From: an uncultured Fretibacterium sp.
GTDB lineage: Bacteria; Synergistota; Synergistia; Synergistales; Aminobacteriaceae
Length of the DNA stretch: 32,374 nucleotides
Assembly: GCF_938030725.1 (NCBI RefSeq)
Contig: NZ_CALHIQ010000073.1
Span: 1-32,374 of the forward strand
Reading direction: 5' to 3'
Position 1 is the first letter of the stretch, and every line of letters starts with the position of its first letter. The notes beneath the pieces are model-generated. The model was not told the DNA's origin. It ran no database searches and saw only the letters and a program-made list of their open reading frames with translations. This document shows, in pieces, positions 11,902-20,633 of this stretch. A program made the translations under genes and the position numbers.

Positions 11902-14283
11902 GTGAAGGATGACGATCTGACGGCGGGAGCGGAGCCCGGCGTGGAGGCTGGCGCAGCCTCCTCACCCTCCGCCCCCTCCCCTTCGGGGATTCACGCCGAC
12001 CGGGACGCGCTGCGGTCCATCTTAAACAGCGTGCCCGCCCTGTCGGGCAACGAGGACCTTCGGGAGATGGCGGCCCTGCGCGATTCCTTTCTGGTCCAGA
12101 TCCCCAAGCAGTGCTTGACGGAGGCGGTGCGGACGATCTGGCAGGAGCTCTGGTCCAAGGCCATGGCCGTCCTGACACCCTCGCAGATGCACCAGCTGGG
12201 CAGGGCCTTCGTGTTCATGGCCAGGGCCCACGCGGACCAGAAGCGCACGAATGGGGACCCCTATATCGTCCACACGCTCTCCGCGGCGCTGATCCTGGCG
12301 GGGATGCGGCTGGACCTGGCCAGCCTGACGGCGGCCCTGCTCCACGACGTCTTGGAGGACACGGACGTCACTAAGGACGAGCTTCGAGAGGGCTTCGGGG
12401 ACGAGGTGGTGACCCTCGTCGACGGGGTCACCAAGCTGGGCAAGCTGCCCTTCATGTCCATGGAGGGCTATCAGGCGGAGAACCTGCGCAAGATGTTCAT
12501 CGTCATGGCGCGGGACATCCGGGTCGTCCTGATCAAGCTGGCGGATCGGCTTCACAACATGAGGACCCTGGGGGCGCTGCGCAGGGACAAGCAGGAGCGC
12601 ATCGCCAGGGAGACCCTTGAGATATTTGCCCCCCTGGCCCATCGCCTCGGCATCTACCAGATCAAGCGGGAACTTGAGGACATCTCCTTCCGCTACCTTC
12701 AGCCCGACGTCTATCAGGAGATCCGGCGGAAGGTAAAGCGCCGCCTGCCTGAGATGGAGAGCGTCATCAAGCGCGGGATCGAAGCCCTTGAGGTGCGGCT
12801 GGGCAAGGAGGGCATCCCCTGCAGGATCAAGGGGCGCGCAAAGCACTACTACAGCATCTACGAGAAGATGCAGCGAAAGAAGCTCTCCGTTGACGAGCTT
12901 TACGACATCCTGGCGATCCGCGTCCTGGTGGAGGACGTGTCCACGTGCTACGCCGTGCTGGGGATCGTCCACGCCATGTGGGCGCCTATCTCCGGCCAGT
13001 TCGACGACTACATCGCCACGCCGAAGAGCAACATGTATCAATCCCTGCACACCACGGTGATGGCCTTTGGGGTTCCCATGGAGGTCCAGATACGGACCTA
13101 TGAGATGAACCACCTGGCGGAGTACGGCATCGCCGCCCACTGGCTCTACAAGTCGAAGGGCGCTGCCGCGGACAGCCTGGACGCCAAGCTGATGTGGGTG
13201 CGTCAGGCGCTGGAGGCGGAGCAGGGGGATGGACAGGACCCGGAGGAGTTCCTGGAGCTCCTCAAGAGCGACATCCTGACGTCGGACGTCTACGTCTTTA
13301 CGCCGCAGGGCAAGCCCCTCGTGCTGCCCAACGGAGCCACGACCCTGGACTTCGCCTACGCGGTACACACCGAGGTGGGCAACCACTGCGTGGGGGCCAT
13401 GATCAACGGTCGCATCGTCCCCCTGAGCACTCAGCTGCGCAACAGCGACATCGTGAAGATCATCACCTCCCCTCAGGGGTCGCCGTCCCAGGACTGGCTC
13501 AAGATCGCGCGCTCCAGCAAGACCAGGAGCAAGATACGCAACTACTTCCGCCAGGCCGAAAAGACGGATCGAAACGAGAAGATCGCGCGAGGCTGGGAGG
13601 CCCTGGAAAAGGAGCTGCGCAAGCGTGGCCTCACCGTCGAGAACCAGGAGGACTTCGTCCCCGGACTGAACAAGGTGGCGCGGGACCTGGGCCTGTCCGG
13701 GAAGGACGACGTGCTGGCGGCCGTGGGGGCGGGGACCTCCGGCCCCAGCACCGTGGCGCAGAAGCTGGTCCTGGCCTACCTGCAGCAGCGTCACCCTGCG
13801 GACGACCTCTCGACGCTCGTCAAGGAGAACCCTCCGGTCCGCCGGCACGACTCCGACATCATCGTGGAGGGGGAGGGCGGGGTGAGCGTCGTCCTGGCGA
13901 ACTGCTGCGCGCCGATACCGGGAGACGCCATCGTGGGGTACTCCACGAGGACCCGCGGGATCACGATACACCGCATCGACTGCCCCAACATCCTGAACGC
14001 CCAGATGGGGCGGGTGGTGCAGGTTTCCTGGGGCCGCCCCTCCGGCAAACTGTACACGGCGCGGCTGAAGGCCGAGGCCGTGGACCGCGCCAACCTGATC
14101 CGGGACGCAGCGCAGTCCATCGGGCTTGGAGGGGGCAGCATTTCGGGCATCAAGGCCTCGACGATCGGCAACAGCCTGATGAGGATGAAGATCGAGCTGA
14201 GGGTCCGCGACTTGGAACACCTCTATGGGGTCATCGCAAAGCTGAACGCGGTCAAGGACATCATCGAGGTCACGAGGGGGTAG
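11902..14283 (+). CDS. rel: Bifunctional-type (p)ppGpp synthetase/hydrolase, RelA/SpoT family
   Basis: Long Rel enzymes make (p)ppGpp from GTP/GDP and ATP under starvation and hydrolyse it afterwards. The HD hydrolase domain (~95-250) is intact, with a first histidine in YIVH and HDVLED at residues 148-153, so hydrolysis is likely retained. The synthetase domain (~305-430) shows GRAKHYYSIYEKM, FDDYIATPKSNMYQSLHT and EVQIRT. A TGS domain (VFTPQGKPLVLPNG) starts near 463. Conserved NCCAPIPGD and a C-terminal ACT domain follow. GTG 11902 is chosen because AGGAGG lies 8 nt upstream. The frame is open back into recJ, but without a site. About 95 residues, partly Ala/Ser/Pro/Gly-rich, precede the HD domain, which is longer than usual. 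It is the only long Rel gene in the window. Confidence 0.93.
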   Translation: MKDDDLTAGAEPGVEAGAASSPSAPSPSGIHADRDALRSILNSVPALSGNEDLREMAALRDSFLVQIPKQCLTEAVRTIWQELWSKAMAVLTPSQMHQLGRAFVFMARAHADQKRTNGDPYIVHTLSAALILAGMRLDLASLTAALLHDVLEDTDVTKDELREGFGDEVVTLVDGVTKLGKLPFMSMEGYQAENLRKMFIVMARDIRVVLIKLADRLHNMRTLGALRRDKQERIARETLEIFAPLAHRLGIYQIKRELEDISFRYLQPDVYQEIRRKVKRRLPEMESVIKRGIEALEVRLGKEGIPCRIKGRAKHYYSIYEKMQRKKLSVDELYDILAIRVLVEDVSTCYAVLGIVHAMWAPISGQFDDYIATPKSNMYQSLHTTVMAFGVPMEVQIRTYEMNHLAEYGIAAHWLYKSKGAAADSLDAKLMWVRQALEAEQGDGQDPEEFLELLKSDILTSDVYVFTPQGKPLVLPNGATTLDFAYAVHTEVGNHCVGAMINGRIVPLSTQLRNSDIVKIITSPQGSPSQDWLKIARSSKTRSKIRNYFRQAEKTDRNEKIARGWEALEKELRKRGLTVENQEDFVPGLNKVARDLGLSGKDDVLAAVGAGTSGPSTVAQKLVLAYLQQRHPADDLSTLVKENPPVRRHDSDIIVEGEGGVSVVLANCCAPIPGDAIVGYSTRTRGITIHRIDCPNILNAQMGRVVQVSWGRPSGKLYTARLKAEAVDRANLIRDAAQSIGLGGGSISGIKASTIGNSLMRMKIELRVRDLEHLYGVIAKLNAVKDIIEVTRG

Positions 14284-14288
14284 AGACC

Positions 14289-14738
14289 ATGCGCATGGTC
14301 GTTCAGAGGGTTTCGAGAGCGGCGGTTTCCGTGGACGGAGTTGAGGCGGCCCGGATCGGAAGGGGCGTCTGCGTCCTCTTGGGGGTTGGGGCGGAGGACG
14401 GGCAGGCCGACGCGGACTGGCTGGCTGAGAAGCTCGTGAACCTCAGGATCTTTGAGGACGCGGAGGGCCGGATGAACCTCTCCCTTCTGGACGTGGGTGG
14501 CGCTGCCCTTCTGGTTTCCCAGTTTACGCTGTACGGCGACTGCCGCAAGGGGCGGCGTCCTTCCTTCGTGGGAGCGGCGGGGGCGGAGAAGGGCCGGGAG
14601 CTCTACGAATACTTTGTCGAGAGGGTCAGGGCCCATGGCCTGGAAACGGGCTGCGGGATATTCCAGACGCACATGGAGGTGGAGATCCTCAACGACGGCC
14701 CCGTCACGCTCTTCCTGGACACTGCGGACAGAAGGTAA
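14289..14738 (+). CDS. dtd: D-aminoacyl-tRNA deacylase
   Basis: Dtd hydrolyses D-amino acids (and glycine) mischarged on tRNA, an RNA-based proofreading step. The 149-residue product has the family start MRMVVQRVSRAAVSVDG, the central SQFTLYGDCRKGRRPSF with the catalytic-pocket SQFTL, and the cross-dimer NDGPVTL near the C-terminus, which contains the Gly-Pro motif. Length is standard. The ATG at 14289 has GAGGGGG 8 nt upstream, and the gene begins 5 nt after the rel stop. The rel-dtd pair is common in bacteria. The frame is open far upstream inside rel, but that is a shadow. Confidence 0.95.
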   Translation: MRMVVQRVSRAAVSVDGVEAARIGRGVCVLLGVGAEDGQADADWLAEKLVNLRIFEDAEGRMNLSLLDVGGAALLVSQFTLYGDCRKGRRPSFVGAAGAEKGRELYEYFVERVRAHGLETGCGIFQTHMEVEILNDGPVTLFLDTADRR

Positions 14739-14792
14739 ATGGGGCGGGAAGGCGAACTCTGCGCTGTTTTGATACGGGAGGCTGTGCTTAAG

Positions 14793-15428
14793 ATGCAATA
14801 CAAGCGTTTCCCTCTGGGGGCGTTGTGGACGAATGGCTATCTTTTCTGGGACGAGGACGGCGAGGCCTTCTTCATCGACCCGGGCGGCGACGCCTCGGAG
14901 GTGCTGAAGTTTGTCAAGGCCCATAACCTAAAACTGCGGAAGGTTCTCCTGACCCACGGACACCTCGATCACATCGCCGGAGTCCGGGACCTCACGTCCC
15001 TCGTGGGGTCGGAGGTCTATGTGGGGCGCGGCGACGCCCGCCTCCTGCGCAATCCCCCGGAGTCGCTCCAGACCGCACTTCGGATTCACTGCGACCCCAT
15101 CACCGATTTTCAGGAGGTCGCGGAGGGACAGACCCTGAGGGTTGGAAAAATTGAGGCTCGGGTCATGGAAACGCCGGGACACACCGAGGGCGGCGTGTGC
15201 TATCTTATTGCGGAGGGGGACGAGAAGGTTCTGGCCTCCGGCGACACGCTCTTCGCCCACAGCGTGGGGCGCACGGACCTAGACGGCGGTGACGAGGCAA
15301 AGCTGAACGCTTCTCTCTTGCGGCTGGCGAAGCTGCCGGACGACCTTCGCGTCCTGCCCGGGCACGGTCCGGAGACGAACATCGGAAAGGAGAGGGCACA
15401 CAACCCCTTCTGGCCCGTGGAGTCTTAA
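14793..15428 (+). CDS. Metallo-beta-lactamase-fold hydrolase (glyoxalase II-like)
   Basis: The 211-residue protein has the binuclear metal site of the family: THGHLDH with H55, H57, D59 and H60, then PGHTEGG, GDTLF and a closing PGHGPET. Such short proteins follow rel-dtd in many bacteria. They are annotated as hydroxyacylglutathione hydrolase-like, though the true thioester or ester substrate is usually unknown. The start is uncertain. ATG 14793 gives the usual family N-terminus (LGALWTNGYLF) with GGGAGG 11 nt upstream. ATG 14739 directly follows the dtd stop and would add 18 residues. No glyoxalase I gene is present in the window to support the glyoxalase role. Confidence 0.88.
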   Translation: MQYKRFPLGALWTNGYLFWDEDGEAFFIDPGGDASEVLKFVKAHNLKLRKVLLTHGHLDHIAGVRDLTSLVGSEVYVGRGDARLLRNPPESLQTALRIHCDPITDFQEVAEGQTLRVGKIEARVMETPGHTEGGVCYLIAEGDEKVLASGDTLFAHSVGRTDLDGGDEAKLNASLLRLAKLPDDLRVLPGHGPETNIGKERAHNPFWPVES

Positions 15429-15504
15429 GCGCTTTTAATGTTGAAAGCCCGTCTGCGCGTTGGCAGGGGCCCTTTGAGTTTAAAACTGCGGGTGATGAAG
15501 AAGC

Positions 15505-16560
15505 ATGTTCAAGTACCTGTCCGGTGTTTTGGGGCTGGATGTTGGGATTGACCTCGGCTCCGCCAACATCGTGGTGTACGTCAAGGATAAGGGGATCGTG
15601 CTCAGCGAGCCCTCGACGGTGGCCATTCGCAAGCTGCCGCGGGGCGGTGGGCTTGAGGTCATCGCCGTAGGGCGGGAGGCCAAGGCCATGTCCGGGAAGA
15701 CGCCCGGCGGCGTGGAGGCGATCTGGCCCCTCCAGGACGGCGTCATCGCGAACTTCGACATGACGGAGGAGCTGATCCGCTACTGCCTGCGGAGGGCCGG
15801 CGGCAGCGGCTCCTTCATGGTGCATCCGCGCGTGGTCATCTCCGTCCCCGCGGAGGTGACGGAAGTGGAGCGCAAGGCGGTGGTTGACGCGACCCTGGGG
15901 GCCGGGGCGAGCGAGGCCTACGTCGTGGAGGAGCCCATCTCTGCGGCCCTCGGCGTGGGCCTTCCCATCGACCGGCCTAACGGCTGCATGATCATCGATA
16001 TCGGCGGCGGGACGAGCGAGGTTTCCGTCATCTCCCTCGGAGGCATCGTCGTGACCAGCTCCCTGCGCACGGCAGGCCGGACGATGGACAACGCCATCAT
16101 CGCGATGATCCGTCAGCGCTACGCCCTGCTCATTGGGGAGACGACGGCGGAGGAGGTCAAGAACACGATCGGCTCCGCACTGCCCCTGTCCCCGGAACTG
16201 GAGATGTCCGTGAAGGGGCGGGACCTCTCGGATGGCCTGCCCAAGAGCGACATGGTGTCCTCGTTGGAGGTCCGGGAGGCTCTGGAGCCGATCTTCCTGA
16301 GCATCGAGGACATGGTGAAGGTGGCGCTCGAAAAGACGCCCCCGGAGCTGGCCAAGGACATCGTGGACCGTGGCATCATCCTGTCGGGTGGGGTCGCTCT
16401 GATGCGCGGCTTTGCCGAACGGCTGTCGCGGACGATCAATACGCCGGTGATCGTGGCGGAGGAGCCCCTTTTCTCCGTGGCCCTAGGGGTCGGAAAGATA
16501 CTGGACAACCTGGGGACGATGCGGCGCGTCCTGATGTCCGTCGAGCGCGGTTCGCGCTGA
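15505..16560 (+). CDS. mreB: Rod-shape-determining actin homologue MreB
   Basis: MreB polymerises under the inner membrane and guides the elongasome during side-wall synthesis. The 351-residue protein has the actin-fold nucleotide motifs: phosphate 1 IDLGSANIVVYV near residue 15, phosphate 2 IIDIGGGTSEVSVISLGG near 165, and the adenosine-binding ILSGGVALMRGF near 290. An amphipathic N-terminal stretch (MFKYLSGVLGLDVG) may help membrane contact. ATG 15505 has only a weak site (GAAGAA close by). The gene heads the mreBCD-mrdA-minCDE-rodA cluster. The 76-nt gap upstream has no clear promoter or terminator. Confidence 0.96.
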   Translation: MFKYLSGVLGLDVGIDLGSANIVVYVKDKGIVLSEPSTVAIRKLPRGGGLEVIAVGREAKAMSGKTPGGVEAIWPLQDGVIANFDMTEELIRYCLRRAGGSGSFMVHPRVVISVPAEVTEVERKAVVDATLGAGASEAYVVEEPISAALGVGLPIDRPNGCMIIDIGGGTSEVSVISLGGIVVTSSLRTAGRTMDNAIIAMIRQRYALLIGETTAEEVKNTIGSALPLSPELEMSVKGRDLSDGLPKSDMVSSLEVREALEPIFLSIEDMVKVALEKTPPELAKDIVDRGIILSGGVALMRGFAERLSRTINTPVIVAEEPLFSVALGVGKILDNLGTMRRVLMSVERGSR

Positions 16561-16642
16561 ATGCCGAATTTGGCGCCGCATCCGAGAACAGGTCTATGGG
16601 TGTGCGTCCCGCGTCTTCTGCGCCGGGCCATGAGGTGTCCTC

Positions 16643-17443
16643 ATGCTTGACCGACGCCAGGTCCGGGAAAGGGCCCACGGTCTGACGGCCCTCATTCTGG
16701 GGCTATTCCTCCTGGGAGTCGGCGCGAGCCTCGGGATATCGAAAACCGCAGCGGACCTTCTGAGCGGGATGTTGAGCCTCCCGGAATATCCGGCGGTCCT
16801 CCTGCGGGAGACGGTTCGTGACTGGCTGAGCTGGGGCCGCAGCCGAAGCGCCATGCAGGCGGAGATCGAGGCGCTGCGGGGCGAGAACGCGGAACTCCGC
16901 GTCCTGAACTCCACCCTGGCAAACGAGCGCATCCGCACCGAGTTGAGTGCGCTGGAGGCCAGCAAGGACGTGGCCAGGATAACGCTTCGCGCGCCCATGT
17001 CCTGGTGGAACGAGATCCGCATCGACAAGGGAGAGGGGGACGGCGTCATCGTTGGACTGCCCGTATTTCATAACGGCTACCTCGCGGGGCGCATCAGCTC
17101 CGTGTCGCTCCTGTCCTCGTGGGCGGAGCTCCTCACCTCGCCGTCGCTGATGATCCCCGTCGTGGTGGAGGAAACGAGGGAGTTGGGGGTCGTCATGGGG
17201 AACGGCAGCGGGTCCGTCTTCCTGAACTACATCCCGGCGGGGCGGGGCTCCATGAAGGGAATGAGGGTCAGCACGGCCCTGATCGGCGAACAGCTTCCGC
17301 CGGGGCTGCCCATCGGGGTCATCGCCGAGGAGCTGGAAACGACCCCGGACGGCTACGCCACGTACCGCATCGCTCCTGGCGCGGATTTCTCAAAGCTCTA
17401 CAGCGTGTCCCTGCTGGCGAAGCCCGAGGGGGCATCCCGATGA
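16643..17443 (+). CDS. mreC: Rod-shape-determining protein MreC
   Basis: MreC is a bitopic periplasmic scaffold that links MreB to PBP2. In the 266-residue protein, residues ~12-32 (LTALILGLFLLGVGASLGI) form the single transmembrane helix. Residues ~65-105 are a coiled coil (MQAEIEALRGENAELRVLNS). The rest is the beta-rich MreC domain with INKGEGDGV-like and VVMGNGSG segments (here IDKGEGDGV). ATG 16643 has GAGGTG 5 nt upstream. The stop overlaps the mreD start as ATGA. The 82-nt gap after mreB contains no recognised element. Confidence 0.93.
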   Translation: MLDRRQVRERAHGLTALILGLFLLGVGASLGISKTAADLLSGMLSLPEYPAVLLRETVRDWLSWGRSRSAMQAEIEALRGENAELRVLNSTLANERIRTELSALEASKDVARITLRAPMSWWNEIRIDKGEGDGVIVGLPVFHNGYLAGRISSVSLLSSWAELLTSPSLMIPVVVEETRELGVVMGNGSGSVFLNYIPAGRGSMKGMRVSTALIGEQLPPGLPIGVIAEELETTPDGYATYRIAPGADFSKLYSVSLLAKPEGASR

Positions 17444-17901
17444 TGGAGTTCGTGGGCCTGTGGCTGTTTCAGGACCTCCTGGAGGTGCTTTTGCTGCGCG
17501 TGACGCAGGCCCCGGAGCTCTTTCTGCTGGGGGTGGTCTACCGCCTCATCACGCTGAAGGAGGGGGAGGAGCGCCTGTGGGCCATCTGGACCGCCTTCGT
17601 GGGCGGCTTGCTGTGGGACCTGAGGTGGGTTGGCATCCCCGGATTTTTCACGCTGGGATACGTTGCGGTGGTGATGCTGGTCCTCTGGATGTGGAGCGCC
17701 ATTCCATCTCAGGGGCGCACGATGTTCGTGGCCTTCCTCCTGCTGGAGGCGTCCCTGGTGCTCCCGCCGCTGGTCCCGGTGCTGATCGTGGGCGGCGGCG
17801 TGAGCGGAGGCTTCTTCCTGGTGCAGCAGCTCTGCTCCCTTCCCGCGCTTCTCCTGTGCCTGCACCTTTACTCGAAGCACATGAGGAGCCTCCATGCCTG
17901 A
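17440..17901 (+). CDS. mreD: Rod-shape-determining protein MreD
   Basis: MreD is the polytopic partner of MreC. The 153-residue product has about five hydrophobic segments, including PELFLLGVVYRLI, IWTAFVGGLLWDL, FTLGYVAVVMLVLWMW, FVAFLLLEASLVLPPLVPVLIVG and LPALLLCLHLY. The GGLLWDL stretch matches the family's conserved G-x-x-x-D region. ATG 17440 (directly followed by a second ATG) overlaps the mreC stop and has AGGGGG 8 nt upstream. The stop lies 8 nt inside mrdA. The identification rests on hydrophobic pattern plus position. Confidence 0.88.
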   Translation: MMEFVGLWLFQDLLEVLLLRVTQAPELFLLGVVYRLITLKEGEERLWAIWTAFVGGLLWDLRWVGIPGFFTLGYVAVVMLVLWMWSAIPSQGRTMFVAFLLLEASLVLPPLVPVLIVGGGVSGGFFLVQQLCSLPALLLCLHLYSKHMRSLHA

Positions 17902-19645
17902 GATCCGCGACCTGCTGGACGACCGCCTGAAGCTTCTTCTGGGGTGCGTCCTGGGATCGTTCCTTATCCTCCTGGGGGGGCTTTATTTCTGCCAGATCTT
18001 TCAGGGGGACAAGTACGTGCGGCTGGCGTACAACAATCGCCTGCGGCTGATCCGCTTCGCCGCCCCACGTGGTGAGATCTTCGACCGACACGGGGTTCCC
18101 CTGGCGGTGAACGAAACGACGTTCAACGTCATGGGCTATCCTCTGGACCTGGACACTCCCGAGAAGCTGGAGAAGCTCAGCGCGGTGCTCCTGCGCCACG
18201 GGATTCCCATGACGTCGGAGGACCTGGCGCGGACGATCAAACAGCAGCGGTTGGCCCCCTATCGGGTCATGAAACTCGTTTCAAACCTGACGATGCCCCA
18301 GATGGCGGACCTGGTGGCGGACACGGATTTCCCTCACGAGCTCTTCCCCCTCTCCGTGTGGCGCCGCACGTACCCCGCGGGGGCGATGGCCGCCAACGTC
18401 CTGGGCTACGTTGGGGAGATATCGGAGGAGGAGCTCAAGGCGAGCTCCGGAAACGACTACTATGGGGGGGACTTGATCGGGAAGTCCGGCATTGAGCGCG
18501 CCTATGAGGCCGAGCTCCGCGGGGAGGCGGGGGAGGAGGCGCTGGAGGTGGACGCGCGGGGGCGCAAGGTGCGCGTCCTGGACTCCCGCCCCGCGGCGAA
18601 GGGGACGGACCTGCGCCTCACCCTGGACATGGGGGTTCAGAAGCTGGCCGTCGAGCTCCTGAAGAACTATAAGGGGGCTATCGTCGCCATGGACGTGAAG
18701 AACGGCGCCATCCTCGCTCTGGCCTCCTCTCCGACCTACGACAACAACCCCCTTGCCTGGGGAGTTTCCGGGAGGGAGTGGAACGCTATCGTCCGAGACC
18801 CCGACAGGCCGATGCTCGATCGCTGCATCTCCGGGGTCTACCCCCCCGCCTCGACCTTCAAGGCGTTCATGTCCCTGGCCGCCCTGGAGGAGGACGTCAT
18901 CACGAGCTCCACCTCCTTTTCCTGCAGCGGGGCCATCCGCCTGGCCTCCCACACCTTTCGCTGTTGGAGGCGCAGCGGGCACGGCTCCATGAACGTGCTG
19001 ACGGCCCTCCAGCACTCCTGCGACGTCTACTTCTACCAGGTGGGCATACGGATGGGAATAGACCGCATCCTCAAGTGGGCCCATCGTTTTCGGCTGGGAG
19101 AGCCGACGGGAATCGACCTTCCGGGCGAGAGCGCCGGCGTTATCGCGGGGCCCGACTGGAAGCGAAGGCGCTTTAAGGAGAACTGGTATCAGGGGGATAC
19201 CGTGAACTATTCCATCGGGCAGGGGTACCTCCTCATGACGCCCCTGCAGATCGCGCGGGTCTATGCGGCGATAGCCAACGGGGGCAGGCTGGTGACCCCG
19301 CACCTCTCTAGCCTGAACGACAGGCCGCCCGTGGATATGCACCTCACCCCAGCCAAGCTGGCCCTCGTGCAGCAGGGGCTGGACTATGTGGTGCAGCGCG
19401 GGACGGGAGCGCGCGCCGGGAAGTTTGGGGTGACCGTTGCCGGCAAGACCGGAACGGCTCAGAACGCCCACGGGGACGACCATGCGCTCTTCGCGGGCTA
19501 TGCGCCGGCCGAGGCGCCGCGGTACGTGGTCGTGGCCATCGTCGAGGCCGGAAAGCACGGAAGCAGCGTGACCTCGCCCATCGTGGGCGAGCTCCTGGCC
19601 CACATGCTGAGCCACGCATCGAGTGAAGGAGAAAAGAAAGAGTAG
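17894..19645 (+). CDS. mrdA: Penicillin-binding protein 2 (elongasome transpeptidase)
   Basis: PBP2 is the class B transpeptidase that cross-links peptidoglycan during elongation, paired with RodA. The 583-residue protein has an N-terminal membrane anchor (~15-35, LLGCVLGSFLILLGGLYF). A dimerisation/pedestal domain follows, including RGEIFDRHG. The penicillin-binding domain has the active-site STFK at 320-323 (Ser320), SCD at 375-377 in place of SxN, as in E. coli PBP2, and KTG at 518-520. ATG 17894 overlaps the end of mreD by 8 nt and has AGGAG 5 nt upstream. The position between mreD and the min genes also points to PBP2 over FtsI. Confidence 0.95.
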   Translation: MPEIRDLLDDRLKLLLGCVLGSFLILLGGLYFCQIFQGDKYVRLAYNNRLRLIRFAAPRGEIFDRHGVPLAVNETTFNVMGYPLDLDTPEKLEKLSAVLLRHGIPMTSEDLARTIKQQRLAPYRVMKLVSNLTMPQMADLVADTDFPHELFPLSVWRRTYPAGAMAANVLGYVGEISEEELKASSGNDYYGGDLIGKSGIERAYEAELRGEAGEEALEVDARGRKVRVLDSRPAAKGTDLRLTLDMGVQKLAVELLKNYKGAIVAMDVKNGAILALASSPTYDNNPLAWGVSGREWNAIVRDPDRPMLDRCISGVYPPASTFKAFMSLAALEEDVITSSTSFSCSGAIRLASHTFRCWRRSGHGSMNVLTALQHSCDVYFYQVGIRMGIDRILKWAHRFRLGEPTGIDLPGESAGVIAGPDWKRRRFKENWYQGDTVNYSIGQGYLLMTPLQIARVYAAIANGGRLVTPHLSSLNDRPPVDMHLTPAKLALVQQGLDYVVQRGTGARAGKFGVTVAGKTGTAQNAHGDDHALFAGYAPAEAPRYVVVAIVEAGKHGSSVTSPIVGELLAHMLSHASSEGEKKE

Positions 19646-19652
19646 AGTGACG

Positions 19653-20441
19653 ATGTCCCATAAGCATGACGTTCAAGACAATCCTCCCTCGCTTCCCGAA
19701 GGCCATTCGTCGGGCTCAGAGGGCCTCAGCCGGGGTTCCGGCGCTCAGATCCGGATGGTGGGGACGCGCTACGGCATTCGCATCTTCCTGCCCGTTTCCT
19801 CCTCCGAGGAAACGCTCCTGGAGCTCCTGTCCCGCATCCCGCCCCAGGCGTATCAGCTTCCGGACTCGGAGGGGATCGTCCTCGACTTTCAGTCCAGGGC
19901 GTGTTCGGAGCAGCTTCTCCTTCAGCTCCTGAAGGAGGTCGTTTGGGGCAAGGGGTTTCGCGTCCTGGCCTGGCTCTCTGACAACGAGAAGTCGCTGCAG
20001 CTTTTCCGCGGATCGGGCTTCGCAGTGACGGAGCCCGTCGCCGCCCCGCCTCCTCCGAAGGAGGCGTCCAGGGCCACAAAGGAGTGGGAGGCACCCAGGG
20101 TCAGGATTGTGTATAATTCTATGCGTTCGGGCCAGGTAGTGGAGGCCGAGGGGGATGTGGTGCTGTGGGGGCATCTGAACTCCGGCGCCGAGATATCCGC
20201 CGGCGGAAGCGTCATCGTGTCCGGAAAGTTGAAGGGCCTGGTCCACGCCGGCCGCGGAGGCCGCGAGGACGTCTTCGTCATGGCCGGTTCCTTCGAGGCA
20301 CAGCAGGTGCGCCTGGGACATAAGCTGTGCTACGCGGACCCCTCCACCGCCGGATGGCAGAAGCCGGTCCTGATCGTCATCGAGGATGGGGAGCCCATCA
20401 TCCGCGAGAACGAGTTTCTGAGCGGCGCGGTGGAGCCGTGA
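19653..20441 (+). CDS. minC: Septum-site-determining protein MinC
   Basis: MinC inhibits FtsZ assembly away from midcell when recruited by MinD. In the 262-residue product, the C-terminal ~105 residues carry the beta-helix domain signature (SGQVVEAEGDVVLWGHLN, then SGAEISAGGSVIVSGKLKGLVHAG), which dimerises and binds MinD. The N-terminal FtsZ-inhibiting domain (~30-130) is weakly conserved, as is usual. A Pro-rich linker (AAPPPPKEASR) joins them. ATG 19653 is chosen although its site is poor; the in-frame GTG 19623 lies inside mrdA with no site. A 192-nt AT-richer gap follows before minD. Confidence 0.9.
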   Translation: MSHKHDVQDNPPSLPEGHSSGSEGLSRGSGAQIRMVGTRYGIRIFLPVSSSEETLLELLSRIPPQAYQLPDSEGIVLDFQSRACSEQLLLQLLKEVVWGKGFRVLAWLSDNEKSLQLFRGSGFAVTEPVAAPPPPKEASRATKEWEAPRVRIVYNSMRSGQVVEAEGDVVLWGHLNSGAEISAGGSVIVSGKLKGLVHAGRGGREDVFVMAGSFEAQQVRLGHKLCYADPSTAGWQKPVLIVIEDGEPIIRENEFLSGAVEP

Positions 20442-20633
20442 GCGCAAAATTCCTCTGAATGGCCCTTCTTCTCAGGGCGGCTCAGGGATTAGAATGACGC
20501 CGGCATGATTTGCCGTACAGGCCGGAGGGCTGGTATCGGGAGCGGTTGGCAAGTCGTTTTTAGCGATTTTACGAAAATTAATGACCGCTTTCCTTAATGA
20601 GCGTATGCTTTTTCAGCGAATGGAGGGTTTCTA
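20442..20633 (+). other. AT-richer intergenic region between minC and minD, possible internal promoter
   Basis: This 192-nt gap is clearly more AT-rich than its surroundings, especially 20549-20620. TATGCT near 20603 is a 4/6 match to a -10, without a good -35. No terminator is evident. It may carry a separate promoter for minDE-rodA. Confidence 0.3.

Noticed and set aside
9575..12178. 867-codon minus-strand open frame opposite tadA-recJ-rel
   Set aside because: It runs across three real genes and their gaps, with no recognisable protein content. It is explained by high third-position GC.
12022..14220. 732-codon minus-strand open frame opposite rel
   Set aside because: It is fully antisense to a conserved gene, with no motif and no initiation site.
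20112..20117. TATAAT inside minC
   Set aside because: It lies within the conserved coding sequence, over 500 nt before minD, with no -35 and no TG extension.
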